A DNA stretch of 64,000 bases, taken from Aquabacterium sp. CECT 9606 (GTDB lineage Bacteria; Pseudomonadota; Gammaproteobacteria; Burkholderiales; Burkholderiaceae_C). The position numbers and the translations under genes were made by a program. The notes under the pieces are model-generated. The model did not search any database and was not told the DNA's origin. It worked only from the letters and a program-made list of their open reading frames with translations. Position 1 is the stretch's first letter; each line of letters starts with the position of its first letter. The stretch spans positions 808,668 to 872,667 of the forward strand of contig NZ_CAKKNB010000003.1 in NCBI RefSeq assembly GCF_918741295.1. The letters are read 5' to 3'. Shown here piece after piece: positions 8,762 through 17,243 of this stretch.

Positions 8762-11530
8762 ATGTGGGAGATCTACGCCTATCAAAACGCGGACAGCCTG
8801 TTCGGCATCTTCAATGCGACAGCTGCCATCCACGCCTCCGGCGACTACATGTCGGCGATCGCCGCCGTGGCCTTTTGCGGCTTTGTGGCCGCCCTGATCG
8901 GCTACGGCTTCGCCCCCGAAAAGCTCCAGGGCTGGAAATGGCTAGGCACCGTGCTGCTCGTGTTCTCCATCCTCATTCTGCCCAGGGTCACCGTGGGCAT
9001 TGTGGACAAGACGGGTGGCGCCCCGGTCAAGGTGGTGAGCAACGTCCCCTTCGGCATGGTCATGCTCGGCAGCACCACCAGCACCATCGGCCACACGCTG
9101 ACCGGCCTGTTCGAAACCGCCTTCCAGACCATCCCCGGCCCAGGTGCCCTGCCCAGCGAGCTGAGCTACGAAAAGAACGGCCTGATGTTTGGCAACCGGC
9201 TGATCAAGGAGACCGGCAAGGTCGTGTTCCAGGACCCGAACTTCCGTACCGATCTCATCAACTTCATCAACAACTGCACGATGTACGACCTGATCGATGG
9301 CGCGATCAGCCCGGCCACCTTTGCCAGCGCCAGCGATGTCTGGCCGCTCATGGCCACACCGAACCCGGCGCGCTTCACCACCATCACCACCCTCGGCGCC
9401 GTCAACGTGGACACCTGCCCGAACGTCTACGCCAACCTCAACGGGCGGCTTCCGGCGCAGATTACCCAGATCCAGGGCCGCCTGGCGTTTCAGTTGAACC
9501 CCACCTTGCCCGCCGCTGCGGCCACCGCCGTGATCGCCAGCCAGATCCAGCAGGCTTACATCAAGAACAACATCGCCAATGCCTCGGCCACCGCCGCCGA
9601 TCTGATCCGCCAAAGCGCCATGCTCAACGCGATCAACGACACCAGCACGATCATCGGCCAGAAGGTCAACGACCCGTCTGCCATGGTGCTCGCGGTCGGC
9701 CGGGCCCAAGCCGTGGCTCAACAAAATGCAGCATGGCTCAACAACGGCAAGGTGGCAGAACAGGCCCTACCCGTGTTCCGCAACGTGATCGAGGCCCTGA
9801 CTTACGCACTGTTTCCGCTGATGGTTTTGCTGCTCTTGCTGACCAGCGGGCGCGAGACGATGCTGGCCTTCAAAGGCTACGCCACCATCCTGATCTGGAT
9901 CCAGCTGTGGCCACCGCTGTATGCGGTGTTGAACTACATGGCCTCCATCTACGCGGCCTACGACCTGGCGGCGGCAGCCGACATCGGATCGGGCACCAAG
10001 GCACTGTCCCTGCAGACCGCCTCGGTGATCTACTCAGGGGCGATCTCGGGTGAAGCGGTGGTTGGCTACCTGGCGATCAGCATCCCCTTCATCGCCTGGG
10101 CTGCGTTGAAACGCATGGAAAGCTTTGGCACTGCGCTGATCGGTGGACTATCAGGTCTTCAAGGTGTGTTGTCCGCGAACACGGGCGCTGCCGCCACCGG
10201 CAATGTGAACATGGGCAACGTCGCCATGGACCAGGCACAACTGGCGCCGAACCGCACATCCGCCTTCATGAGCAGCCTGCAAAACGACCTCAGCGGGAAC
10301 ACGTTCTCGTCGAACGCCTTGAGCGGACGCACGGCAGTCAGCCTGCTGCGCAACCAGGGGTTTGCCTCTCGGGTCGTGTCGATGCGAGTGTCGGAGCAGG
10401 ACGTCACCGACGCGAGTCGCCAAGCCACTGTGGCGCGCAGCGAAGCCCTGGCGGCCAGTTCGGATCGCTCAGCAGCCCTTTCTGAGGCATTTAGCCGCGG
10501 ACTAAGCACATTGCGTTCATCACGCAGCAGCAGCGGGTCCACCACCAGCAGCTTCGAACAAATGGGCGAGACACTGAACAAACTTGATCAGATCACCAGA
10601 AGCGTTGCTGACAGCACTGGCCTGACACAAGCGCAAGTAGCCAGCATTGCATTTGGAGCATCCGGGCACGTCGGCTTGAACACAGGTGCGGTTGGTGGCA
10701 GGTTGAGCGCGCGAGCAGACAAGAGCTATCTTTCCGGACTATCGGCACAGGAACAAAAAGTCCTGGGCAGCATGAGCACCGAGCAACTGGCGGAATTCAA
10801 GCAATTTGGCGACCGAGTGTCACGAGACGCCAGCTTCAGCAGCCTGCTGTCCAGCGACTCCAGACAGGCCAAAGACATGTCATCACGGCTTGCCTCCACG
10901 GCGTCACGCTCAGAAAAAGCTGAAGCCAGCCTCGCAGAACGGACAGCTCTCGCTGAGAGAGTTTCTGCGGCTTATGAAAGGGGCGAGACGATATCCATCG
11001 ACATGGCGCAGGACCCCCATAACCTGGAAATGTTCACTCGCTATGCTGAGCAGTACGGCGGCAACAGCGTCGCAGCCCACACTTTGATGGAGGCTGAATT
11101 GGCGAGGCAGTCTCTGCGTCCAAATCGAGTCTTTTCGGATGGCACCGCGCTGCCTGCTTCATTTGCTGAGCTGCATCGCCAGTACACCCAAGAGCGCAGT
11201 GGCACTGCGCTGAATCCCGACATCGACGCCCGGCATCAGGATAATGAACGGCAAGTTTTCAGAGCAACAACCGGCCTGCCAAAAGGTCAGCAGACGACGT
11301 CACCATCAGTCACACGCGAGGAAGTACGGGCACATGGCGCTGACATCAGATCCCGTGTCGAAACAAGCCGTGCAGCTTTCGACGCCAAATCAGAGACTGT
11401 CACAACCGATGATGGAACCCTGGCGTCAAAGCGATCTCTTTTCAATCGATCCGAAAAACAAGTGGCCCAAGATGCCAGCGCATCCGCAGACAATGTCAAA
11501 GATGCAGTGAAGGATCTGCTGAAGAAATAG
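8762..11530 (+). CDS. traG: Mating-pair stabilisation and pilus assembly protein TraG
   Basis: TraG is a large inner-membrane protein. Its N-terminal half works in pilus assembly, and its C-terminal periplasmic half works in mating-pair stabilisation and, in SXT/R391 and F, entry exclusion. The 922-residue product begins with MWEIYAYQNADSL, typical of TraG. Membrane segments are seen at about 29-50, 60-81 and several between 335 and 455. The region after about residue 470 is soluble, Ser/Ala/Gln-rich and largely helical. Codon use becomes less GC-biased in the last kilobase or so. SXT and F forms are longer as I recall, so the C-terminal region may be shortened or divergent. Confidence 0.92.
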   Translation: MWEIYAYQNADSLFGIFNATAAIHASGDYMSAIAAVAFCGFVAALIGYGFAPEKLQGWKWLGTVLLVFSILILPRVTVGIVDKTGGAPVKVVSNVPFGMVMLGSTTSTIGHTLTGLFETAFQTIPGPGALPSELSYEKNGLMFGNRLIKETGKVVFQDPNFRTDLINFINNCTMYDLIDGAISPATFASASDVWPLMATPNPARFTTITTLGAVNVDTCPNVYANLNGRLPAQITQIQGRLAFQLNPTLPAAAATAVIASQIQQAYIKNNIANASATAADLIRQSAMLNAINDTSTIIGQKVNDPSAMVLAVGRAQAVAQQNAAWLNNGKVAEQALPVFRNVIEALTYALFPLMVLLLLLTSGRETMLAFKGYATILIWIQLWPPLYAVLNYMASIYAAYDLAAAADIGSGTKALSLQTASVIYSGAISGEAVVGYLAISIPFIAWAALKRMESFGTALIGGLSGLQGVLSANTGAAATGNVNMGNVAMDQAQLAPNRTSAFMSSLQNDLSGNTFSSNALSGRTAVSLLRNQGFASRVVSMRVSEQDVTDASRQATVARSEALAASSDRSAALSEAFSRGLSTLRSSRSSSGSTTSSFEQMGETLNKLDQITRSVADSTGLTQAQVASIAFGASGHVGLNTGAVGGRLSARADKSYLSGLSAQEQKVLGSMSTEQLAEFKQFGDRVSRDASFSSLLSSDSRQAKDMSSRLASTASRSEKAEASLAERTALAERVSAAYERGETISIDMAQDPHNLEMFTRYAEQYGGNSVAAHTLMEAELARQSLRPNRVFSDGTALPASFAELHRQYTQERSGTALNPDIDARHQDNERQVFRATTGLPKGQQTTSPSVTREEVRAHGADIRSRVETSRAAFDAKSETVTTDDGTLASKRSLFNRSEKQVAQDASASADNVKDAVKDLLKK

Positions 11531-11857
11531 TCACCCGAACTTGTCTGGATCGAACATGTGTACGTCCGGCTCAGCATTGGCGGGCTTCATGAACGGCGGA
11601 TGTCCTTTGTCACGCCAATAGTTCGCGCTCAGGTCCTTGGGTGACGTGCTCGTTCCAGACAGGTCCGAATGGTTCCCGTCTGTCTTCGCTCGAAGCCGCT
11701 TCCTCCCAATGCTACCTATCGCCGCGCCGAGTGGTGCACCAAAGAGCGCACCCACGCCCATGGCGACGATGCGTGTTGCCCAGTCGTCATGCATGGACAA
11801 CAACAAGGCAAGCAAGGCCCCAAGGACGACAAAGCCGATGAAAATGAGTGTCCGCAT
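11531..11857 (-). CDS. Small inner-membrane protein convergent with traG; possible exclusion factor
   Basis: The 108-residue product has two hydrophobic segments (about residues 3-20 and 30-50), then a basic GRKRLRAK cytoplasmic anchor and a hydrophilic tail with no cysteine. A good ribosome site (GAGAGG, 7 bases before the ATG) supports translation. Its stop codon abuts the traG stop with no base between. In SXT/R391 a small inner-membrane exclusion protein (Eex) lies next to traG and recognises it. Position and topology make that a hypothesis here, but the opposite strand and lack of recognisable similarity leave it open. Confidence 0.6.
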   Translation of the reverse strand: MRTLIFIGFVVLGALLALLLSMHDDWATRIVAMGVGALFGAPLGAAIGSIGRKRLRAKTDGNHSDLSGTSTSPKDLSANYWRDKGHPPFMKPANAEPDVHMFDPDKFG

Positions 11858-11991
11858 ATGACCACCTCTCGGGCATGAACGTACAACGCAGCGCCTTCAC
11901 TTGCAAGGCCATATGCAAATCTTGTTCATGTCGCCACCGGATACTTCAGCAACGACGAAATCCACGCCGCCAAGCCACAGAACAAGGTGCG
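11858..11991. other. Gap between small membrane protein and integrase, possible gene remnant
   Basis: This 134-base gap holds the ribosome site of the minus-strand membrane protein. In one plus-strand frame, after a TGA at about 11875, it reads a protein-like peptide including LARPYANLVHVATGYFS and KPQNKVRYG before running into the integrase tail. It has no start codon and no obvious ribosome site. It may be the degraded end of an element gene cut off by rearrangement. It may also be chance. Confidence 0.25.
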
Positions 11992-13212
11992 CTATGGTTT
12001 GACCGTGATCCTCAATACATCCAGATAGTCAGCCCAAATGATCATCATTTCCCGGCGCTGCTGCATGAACTCGGCCCTGTCGTAGGCCGAACCCAGTGGG
12101 CCGCTTTTGCCATGCGCCAATTGCGCCTCAATGACGTCCGGGTGGACACTTGTTCGCTCGACCATCAAGGTACGCGCCATCGCGCGAAACCCGTGAGGCG
12201 TCATCGTTTCGTTGTCGTAACCCATGCGACGCAAGGCCACGCGCACTGTGTTCTCACTCATTGGCCGGGCACCGCTGATCAATGACGGAAACACGTATCG
12301 TCCTTGCCCCGTCAACGGCTGTAAGTCTTTCAGGATGCCCATGGCCTGCGGGGCAAGTGGCACAAAATGAGGTCGTCCATTGATTTTGTCCAGTTTGGTA
12401 CGTTTCATCTTGCCCGCAGGAATCGTCCACATCGCCGACTCAAAATCGATCTCCGCCCACTCCATTTGCCTGATGTTGCCGGGTCTCTGAAACAGAAGCG
12501 CCGAAAGTTGTAGTGCGCCACGGGTCGTCGGCTGGCCTTGATAGGCAAAGATCGATTTCATCAGGTCTGCCGCTTGTGATGGATCAAGCACAGCGGCCAT
12601 GTGTTTGGTCAGCACTGGCTTCAAGGCGCCACGCAGGTGTGCGGCAGCATTGCGCTCACAGCGCCCAGTGGCAATGCCATAACGGAAGACTTGACTACAA
12701 GCCTCAAGCAGCGAGTGCTGCAACTCCTTGACCCCCCGGTCTTCAACGCGTCGCAGTATCTGAAGTACCTGAGGGGCGCTGATCGCAGCCAAGGTGAGTT
12801 TACCCAGCCAAGGGAAAACATCTTTTTCCAGTCGTTCCAGCCATCGTTTGGCGTAGTGATCACTCCAGCCAGGAGCCTTTGTTGCGTGAAACTCACGGGC
12901 GACCGCCTCAAACGTCGCATTGGCATCGAATTTAGAGGTCAGCTTGTCGGCTTGTCGCTGGAAAACGGGATCCACCCCCTTTTGTTGGAGCTTGCGGGCG
13001 TCGTCTCGTGCGACGCGAGCCTCCTTCAAGCCGACTTCCGGGTAGCTCCCAAGCGCCAGGCGCTTTTCCTTTTCACCGAAGTAGTACTTCCAAAACCAGC
13101 GCTTTGTACCGGAGGGCGAAATCTCAAGGTAGAGACCTGCCGAATCCGTCAGACGAAGTCGCATTTTTCCTAAGGGGCAAGTCGCATTCTTGCATTCCGT
13201 GTTGGTCAACAT
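11992..13212 (-). CDS. int: P4-type tyrosine integrase of the ICE
   Basis: This site-specific recombinase would integrate and excise the element at tRNA-His. With the ATG at 13212 it has 406 residues and the typical start MLTNTECKNA, then the DUF4102-type N-terminal arm-binding domain (LTDSAGLYLEISPSG, ALGSYPEVGLKEAR). A SAM-like core-binding domain spans about residues 100-190. The catalytic set is complete: Arg248 in GNIRQMEW, a lysine near 270, His340 and Arg343 in TPHGFR, His367 in AHGKSG, and Tyr377 in AYDRAEF. An upstream GTG at 13230 would add six residues not usual for the family. It is transcribed away from the tRNA in the same direction as it. Confidence 0.95.
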   Translation of the reverse strand: MLTNTECKNATCPLGKMRLRLTDSAGLYLEISPSGTKRWFWKYYFGEKEKRLALGSYPEVGLKEARVARDDARKLQQKGVDPVFQRQADKLTSKFDANATFEAVAREFHATKAPGWSDHYAKRWLERLEKDVFPWLGKLTLAAISAPQVLQILRRVEDRGVKELQHSLLEACSQVFRYGIATGRCERNAAAHLRGALKPVLTKHMAAVLDPSQAADLMKSIFAYQGQPTTRGALQLSALLFQRPGNIRQMEWAEIDFESAMWTIPAGKMKRTKLDKINGRPHFVPLAPQAMGILKDLQPLTGQGRYVFPSLISGARPMSENTVRVALRRMGYDNETMTPHGFRAMARTLMVERTSVHPDVIEAQLAHGKSGPLGSAYDRAEFMQQRREMMIIWADYLDVLRITVKP

Positions 13213-13272
13213 AGGGGAACAAAGCTCCACATTGCCGGGACACCACCCGTTGTTCCCCGATATGTTCCCCTC
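13208..13272. repeat. GGGGAACAA inverted and direct repeats at the integrase start
   Basis: GGGGAACAA (13214-13222) is the exact inverse of TTGTTCCCC (13250-13258), and a further GTTCCCC lies at 13264-13270. The first copy overlaps the beginning of the integrase gene. The flanking bases extend the similarity (AACATAGGGGAACAA against TTGTTCCCCGATATGTT). Such repeats between int and the tRNA often bind the integrase arm domain, an excisionase or a repressor. The binding protein is not known. Confidence 0.6.
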
Positions 13273-13315
13273 TTTTTAGCGGGATGCAATGACACTGCAT
13301 GAGCCGTCAAGGCAT

Positions 13316-13357
13316 AAAAAAACCCCTAAGTCGTTGATTTACTTAGGGGTTTTGGGC
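13316..13357 (-). terminator. Rho-independent terminator downstream of tRNA-His
   Basis: On the minus strand the stem AACCCCTAAG pairs with CTTAGGGGTT across an 11-base loop and is followed by a run of T residues. It would end tRNA-His transcription before the integrase. If the attachment site is the tRNA 3' end, this terminator is carried by the element. Confidence 0.85.
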
Positions 13358-13385
13358 CTTTGTGGGCCGGTATGAATTGTTTCGA

Positions 13386-13412
13386 TGGGGTGGCTGATGG
13401 GGCTCGAACCCA
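13386..13412 (-). other. Putative attachment site (attR) in the tRNA-His 3' end
   Basis: P4-type integrases usually recombine within the T-arm and 3' end of a tRNA, and the integrase gene lies directly downstream of this tRNA. The tRNA is intact here, as expected when the element restores its 3' end. The exact core cannot be fixed without the other end of the element, which is outside the window. Confidence 0.5.
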
Positions 13413-13462
13413 CGACAACAGGAATCACAATCCTGGACTCTACCAACTGAGCTACAGCCACC
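13386..13462 (-). tRNA. hisT: tRNA-His(GTG)
   Basis: The 77-base cloverleaf includes the extra 5' G (position -1, at 13462) opposite the C73 discriminator, the identity feature of tRNA-His. The acceptor stem is GTGGCTG/CAGCCAC. The anticodon loop has GTG in GGATTGTGATTCC, and the T-arm has GGTTCGAGCCC. CCA is encoded. The gene follows ppiD with 38 bases between them. Confidence 0.97.
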
Positions 13463-13477
13463 ACTGGAAAGAACGAG

Positions 13478-13483
13478 ATTATA
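13478..13483 (-). promoter_or_regulatory. -10 element for tRNA-His
   Basis: A perfect TATAAT on the minus strand lies 15 bases upstream of the tRNA 5' end, just outside the 3' end of ppiD. The matching -35 would fall inside the ppiD coding end and is weak. The tRNA may also be read through from ppiD. Confidence 0.6.
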
Positions 13484-13500
13484 GCGTCAAAAAACGCGAA

Positions 13501-15447
13501 TCAGAGCGCCGACGCAGTTTTTTGCGCTTCACCGGGTTTGGCGCTTTCTTCCATCAACTTCTTGCCGTCATTCAAGTACTCCACCTTGTACTTCTTCTTC
13601 AAAGAGTTGAAATAGGCATCGGCTTCGGCCTTGCCCCAGTACCCGGCGAACTGCGCCTCGGTCTCTTGCACTTCTTGGGGCGTGATCTGCAGGGGCAGCA
13701 CTTTATTCACCTTCAGCAACGCAGAGCCTTCGTGACCGATGTCGACCACCACCCAGGCAGGCAATTGCTTCTCGGGCACGCGCAGTGCGGCGTCAAGCAC
13801 GGCTGGCGGTTGAGAGAACACCAGGCGACGCGACATTTGCACAGGCGCAGGCAGTTGGGCCTTGTCTGGTGCTTGCTTCCACATCGCCATCTTCTGGTCA
13901 GCGTCCTGACGGGCCGCCTTGACGGACTCGGCCGCAATCCAGCGCTCGCGGACCTGAGTTTGCATTTGCTCGAACGGAGGCTTGCTGGCGGGGGTGTACT
14001 TCACGATGCGCGCCGACACCAGCTTGTTGGGCCCCACTTCAATGGCTTCGGTGTTGCGGTTCTTGGCACGGTTGCTGGCGTCAAACAGGGCCTCCAGCAA
14101 GCGAGCATTGCCCAACAGGCCTTGGTCCTTGGTGCCCGGGCTGCGCAAGACATCGGCCGCCTTCTGCACAGTCAGCTTCAGGTCATCGGCCACGGGTTTG
14201 AGGCTGTCAGGTTGTTCGTAGACCTTGTTCGTGAAGCTCTCAGCGGCCTCGGCATACTGGCGCTGGGCCAGTTGCTTGCGGGCGTCGTCTTCGATCTGGG
14301 CCCGCACGGCTTCAAAAGGCTGGGGCTGACCGCCACGCAGGCCAGTCACCGTGATGATGTGGTAGCCGTAGTCGGTTTCAACCACGCCGCTGATGTCACC
14401 CTGCTTGAGGCTGAAAGCCGCGTCTTCGAAAGGCTTGGCCATGGCGCCGCGGCCAAAGAAGTCAAGGTCGCCACCGTTGACGGCGGAACCTGGGTCGTCA
14501 GAGTTCTTCTTGGCCAATTCAGCAAACTGCGCAGGATCTTTCTTGAGCTGGGCCAGCAACTGCTCGGCCTTGGCTTGAGCGGCCTGCTTCTGGGCTGCGG
14601 GCGCGCTCTTCTCGGCCTTGATCAGGATGTGGCTGGCGCGGCGCTCTTCGGGCTGGGTGTAGCGGGTGATGTTTTCCTGGTAAGAGCGGCGCAGCTCTTC
14701 TTCAGGAACCGAGACGCCTTTTTTCAGCACGTCCAGGTCCAGCACCACATACTCAACGTCGGCCTTTTCAGGGACCATGAAATCCTTGGTGTTGGCTGGG
14801 CTGTTGTAAAACGCCTTGAGCTGGTCTACCGTGGGATTGAGTTGAGCGACGTAATTCTTGGGCTCGAACTTCATCCACTGCACTTCGCGAACCTGGAACA
14901 AAGCCTCCACCGCCTCGCGGTTGGACACCGTGGAGGTGAGGCCCGTGCCGGCCACGCCACCCAGCACCTGGTTCACCGACATGTCCAGGCGCAAGCGCTC
15001 GGCGAACTGGGCCGCGGTCATGCCTTGGGCCTGAAGCAGCTCTTTGTTCAGCGAGCCGTCGGGGTTGCGCAAGAAAGCGTATTGCTGGTCGGTGGCGAAC
15101 ATGCGTACCAGGCGAGCGTCTGCTGCTCGCAAGTTCAAGTCGCGGGCAGCCACGCTCAGCACGTATTCACGCACCAGAGATTCGAGCACCTGCTTCTTGA
15201 ACTCGGGCTTGTCGAAGGTGCTGGGATCGACGTCAGGCTGCTGGGAGCGAACACGCTCAACCATGCGGCGATGGGCCTGATCCCATTCGGTCTGCGTGAT
15301 GTCCTTGCCGGCCACCTTGGCCACAATGCCATCGTCGTCCATGAACTTTGAATAGCTCTGTACGCCGACGAGAACAAAGGAAGGCACGATCAGCAACACC
15401 AGAAGGCCTTGCATGACACGTGTGTGCTTGCGAACAAAATCAAACAT
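13501..15447 (-). CDS. ppiD: Periplasmic folding chaperone / peptidyl-prolyl isomerase PpiD
   Basis: PpiD is an inner-membrane-anchored chaperone that meets newly secreted proteins at the Sec translocon. The 648-residue product (623 in E. coli) has a short cytoplasmic N-terminus, one membrane anchor (about residues 13-30), a SurA-like N-terminal chaperone domain, and a parvulin domain at about 265-370. The parvulin domain is marked by [11 protein letters not shown], a [12 protein letters not shown] motif and [11 protein letters not shown] long C-terminal helical region follows. It lies downstream of hupB and tRNA-Val, an arrangement also known in other proteobacteria where hupB and ppiD are neighbours. 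Confidence 0.95.
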   Translation of the reverse strand: MFDFVRKHTRVMQGLLVLLIVPSFVLVGVQSYSKFMDDDGIVAKVAGKDITQTEWDQAHRRMVERVRSQQPDVDPSTFDKPEFKKQVLESLVREYVLSVAARDLNLRAADARLVRMFATDQQYAFLRNPDGSLNKELLQAQGMTAAQFAERLRLDMSVNQVLGGVAGTGLTSTVSNREAVEALFQVREVQWMKFEPKNYVAQLNPTVDQLKAFYNSPANTKDFMVPEKADVEYVVLDLDVLKKGVSVPEEELRRSYQENITRYTQPEERRASHILIKAEKSAPAAQKQAAQAKAEQLLAQLKKDPAQFAELAKKNSDDPGSAVNGGDLDFFGRGAMAKPFEDAAFSLKQGDISGVVETDYGYHIITVTGLRGGQPQPFEAVRAQIEDDARKQLAQRQYAEAAESFTNKVYEQPDSLKPVADDLKLTVQKAADVLRSPGTKDQGLLGNARLLEALFDASNRAKNRNTEAIEVGPNKLVSARIVKYTPASKPPFEQMQTQVRERWIAAESVKAARQDADQKMAMWKQAPDKAQLPAPVQMSRRLVFSQPPAVLDAALRVPEKQLPAWVVVDIGHEGSALLKVNKVLPLQITPQEVQETEAQFAGYWGKAEADAYFNSLKKKYKVEYLNDGKKLMEESAKPGEAQKTASAL

Positions 15448-15547
15448 GAGCGGGCTACGGCCGGGGCCGGGTCACAGGGTTCAGGAAAACCGGATTTCAA
15501 ACGAGACAAAGGCGAACCGTGGTCCGCCTTTGCATCATCGCTATCGG

Positions 15548-15623
15548 TGGTGGGTGCTGACGGGGTCGAACCGCCGACCTACGCCGTGTAAAGGCGCCGC
15601 TCTGCCAACTGAGCTAAGCACCC
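15548..15623 (-). tRNA. valT: tRNA-Val(TAC)
   Basis: The 76-base cloverleaf on the minus strand has acceptor stem GGGTGCT/AGCACCC, discriminator A and an encoded CCA. The anticodon TAC lies in the loop of CGCCTTTACACGGCG, and the T-arm has GGTTCGACCCC. It lies between hupB and ppiD, about 22 bases after the hupB stop, and is probably cotranscribed with hupB. Confidence 0.97.
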
Positions 15624-15645
15624 AATGGATTCATAAAACGATATT

Positions 15646-15918
15646 TTAGTTCACTGCGTCTTTGAGGGCTTTGCCCGGACGGAACTTGGGCACTTTGGCC
15701 TTCTTGATCTTGATGGCGTCGCCGGTGCGTGGATTGCGGCCCGTGCGTGCCGCGCGCGTGGAGACCGCGAACGTACCAAACCCAACCAGCGAGACTGTCC
15801 CGCCCTTTTTCAGCGTGGTACGCACACCGCCAATCAAGGCGTCCAGCGCACGACCAGCAGCGGCTTTGGAAATGTCAGCTTGCTTGGCAATGTGTTCAAT
15901 CAACTCGGACTTGTTCAC
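15646..15918 (-). CDS. hupB: DNA-binding protein HU-beta
   Basis: HU is a histone-like nucleoid protein that bends and constrains DNA. The product has 90 residues, exactly the usual HU length, from [16 protein letters not shown] through the signature [18 protein letters not shown] to the DNA-binding arm and [13 protein letters not shown]. The start is GTG at 15918, preceded by AAGGGA at six bases. Upstream ATG codons would add residues not found in HU. The 196 bases between hupB and pgsA hold its promoter region. I see no other gene there. Confidence 0.96.
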   Translation of the reverse strand: MNKSELIEHIAKQADISKAAAGRALDALIGGVRTTLKKGGTVSLVGFGTFAVSTRAARTGRNPRTGDAIKIKKAKVPKFRPGKALKDAVN

Positions 15919-16114
15919 AAAAAATCCCTTCTTGAAGGCGTCACAAAACGAGTTCCACAAAACGAACGTACTAACAGCGCTGGGGCGATGTGTGCAGCAC
16001 CGAAATACCTGCTGCGGATAAAACAGAGAAATCATTCTATGCCCAATCCTCACCGGCACTATCGCCCTGGAGGGCGTGTATGCACGCTTGACACGCAGCC
16101 CTGATTTCGGCTTG

Positions 16115-16681
16115 TCAGCCCGCCTTGGCTCGGATGGCTGGCAGGGATTTCTGCAGGTAGTACACCATCGACCAGATGGTCAGGCCGCAGGCGACGTAGA
16201 TCAGCCAGGTGCCCCAGACGCGCGTGTGGATCAGCCCGAAAATTTCGCCGTCGAACAGCAGCAAGACGATCGCGGCCATCTGCGCTGCGGTCTTGAACTT
16301 GCCCAGCATGTGGACGGCCACGCTGCGGGAGGCGCCAATCTGCGCCATCCATTCGCGCAGCGCCGAAATGGCGATCTCCCGGCCAATGATGATGAGCGCC
16401 ACCAAGGCGTTGACCCGCCCCAGTTCAAGCAGGATCAACAAGGACGCGCACACCAGGAACTTGTCGGCCACCGGATCCAGGAAAGCCCCGAAGGCCGAAG
16501 TCTGGTTCAAGCGGCGGGCCAGCCAGCCGTCAGCCCAGTCCGTTAAAGCCACAACGATGAACAGCACACACGACAGCAGATTGATCTGCGCCATGGGCAA
16601 GGGCAGGTAAAAGCATCCCACGATCAGCGGAATCGCAACGATCCGCGCCCAGGTGAGCAAGGTGGGCAAAGTTAAAAACAT
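16115..16681 (-). CDS. pgsA: CDP-diacylglycerol-glycerol-3-phosphate 3-phosphatidyltransferase
   Basis: PgsA makes phosphatidylglycerol phosphate from CDP-diacylglycerol and glycerol-3-phosphate, the committed step to phosphatidylglycerol and cardiolipin. The 188-residue membrane protein (182 in E. coli) shows the CDP-alcohol phosphotransferase motif: DG at the start of DGWLARRL, then [10 protein letters not shown] with both aspartates. About five membrane helices surround it. It is the last gene of a uvrC-lipoprotein-pgsA run. uvrC and pgsA are also neighbours in E. coli. Confidence 0.96.
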   Translation of the reverse strand: MFLTLPTLLTWARIVAIPLIVGCFYLPLPMAQINLLSCVLFIVVALTDWADGWLARRLNQTSAFGAFLDPVADKFLVCASLLILLELGRVNALVALIIIGREIAISALREWMAQIGASRSVAVHMLGKFKTAAQMAAIVLLLFDGEIFGLIHTRVWGTWLIYVACGLTIWSMVYYLQKSLPAIRAKAG

Positions 16682-16708
16682 GACGCGATTGTGCCGTGAA
16701 GACGGGGA

Positions 16709-17239
16709 TCAAAGTTGATCCAAAGTCATGGGTTTGAACTTGTGCTGGTTGTTGAACAGAAAGGTCTCGTTGAAACGCCAGGGTTTGGGCAGGTGGGAGA
16801 CGTCGCCAAAGGGCGCCGCCCTGCGCATGGAATCGATCGCGATGTTGACGGTTTCACGGTCCTGGCTGGGATAGCGCATGACTTCCACGCGGCGGATGCT
16901 GCCATCTGCGTTGAGTTCGAAGGTCAGCACGGGGATGGCCCGAAGCAAGTCGGGCGGCTTGCCCATGTAGGTGATGTCGGGATTGGCGGCCACCAGGCGA
17001 CGCGCGGCTTGCAGGCGGACTTCTTTCCAGTTACGGGATTTGCTGGGTGCCGGCAGGGCCACACGCCCTCCGGGTTTGACTGTGCCACCGAATGCAGCCG
17101 GCTCTGGCGCGGACTTGGCGGGGGTTGAAGTGGTGCCAGGCGATTGGGCGGTACCCTGGTTCTCGGAGGCGCAACCGGCCAGCCAGGCGGTGGTGCCCAT
17201 GACGGCCATGAGGCAGCCTGTGAACATCAATCTTTTCAT
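16709..17239 (-). CDS. Predicted lipoprotein between uvrC and pgsA
   Basis: The 176-residue product has a lipoprotein signal with LAGC (Cys23), then a low-complexity Ser/Thr/Pro/Ala linker to about residue 65 and a small C-terminal domain. That domain reads IPVLTFELNADGSIRRVEV followed by helices and FGDVSHLPKPWRFNETFLF. The pattern of a strand, a DGSI turn and an RRVEV strand resembles the C-terminal fold of TonB-type proteins. It has no N-terminal TonB helix, so a periplasmic binding or scaffold role is more likely. It starts 4 bases after uvrC and ends 27 bases before pgsA, so the three are one operon. Confidence 0.75.
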   Translation of the reverse strand: MKRLMFTGCLMAVMGTTAWLAGCASENQGTAQSPGTTSTPAKSAPEPAAFGGTVKPGGRVALPAPSKSRNWKEVRLQAARRLVAANPDITYMGKPPDLLRAIPVLTFELNADGSIRRVEVMRYPSQDRETVNIAIDSMRRAAPFGDVSHLPKPWRFNETFLFNNQHKFKPMTLDQL

Positions 17240-17243
17240 GCTG

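Larger units (their letters stand above)
1..13412. mobile_element. Right part of an integrative and conjugative element in tRNA-His
   Basis: The segment carries an uninterrupted F-type conjugation operon on the plus strand followed by a tyrosine recombinase gene adjacent to the 3' end of tRNA-His. Beyond that tRNA only housekeeping genes occur. This is the classical layout of an ICE inserted at a tRNA gene, with the right boundary inside the tRNA 3' end. The element continues past the left edge, so relaxase, coupling protein, TraC ATPase, pilin and the other attachment site are not seen. That the element is complete and mobile is an inference. The mating-apparatus genes show no frameshift, which argues against long-standing decay. 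Confidence 0.8.

Noticed and set aside
11848..12285. A plus-strand frame beginning in the integrase-membrane protein gap
   Set aside because: It runs antisense into the integrase catalytic region and has no ribosome site.
13360..15351. A 663-residue plus-strand frame opposite ppiD
   Set aside because: It is His/Leu/Gly-rich antisense of a GC-rich gene and has no recognisable motif. PpiD on the other strand is certain.
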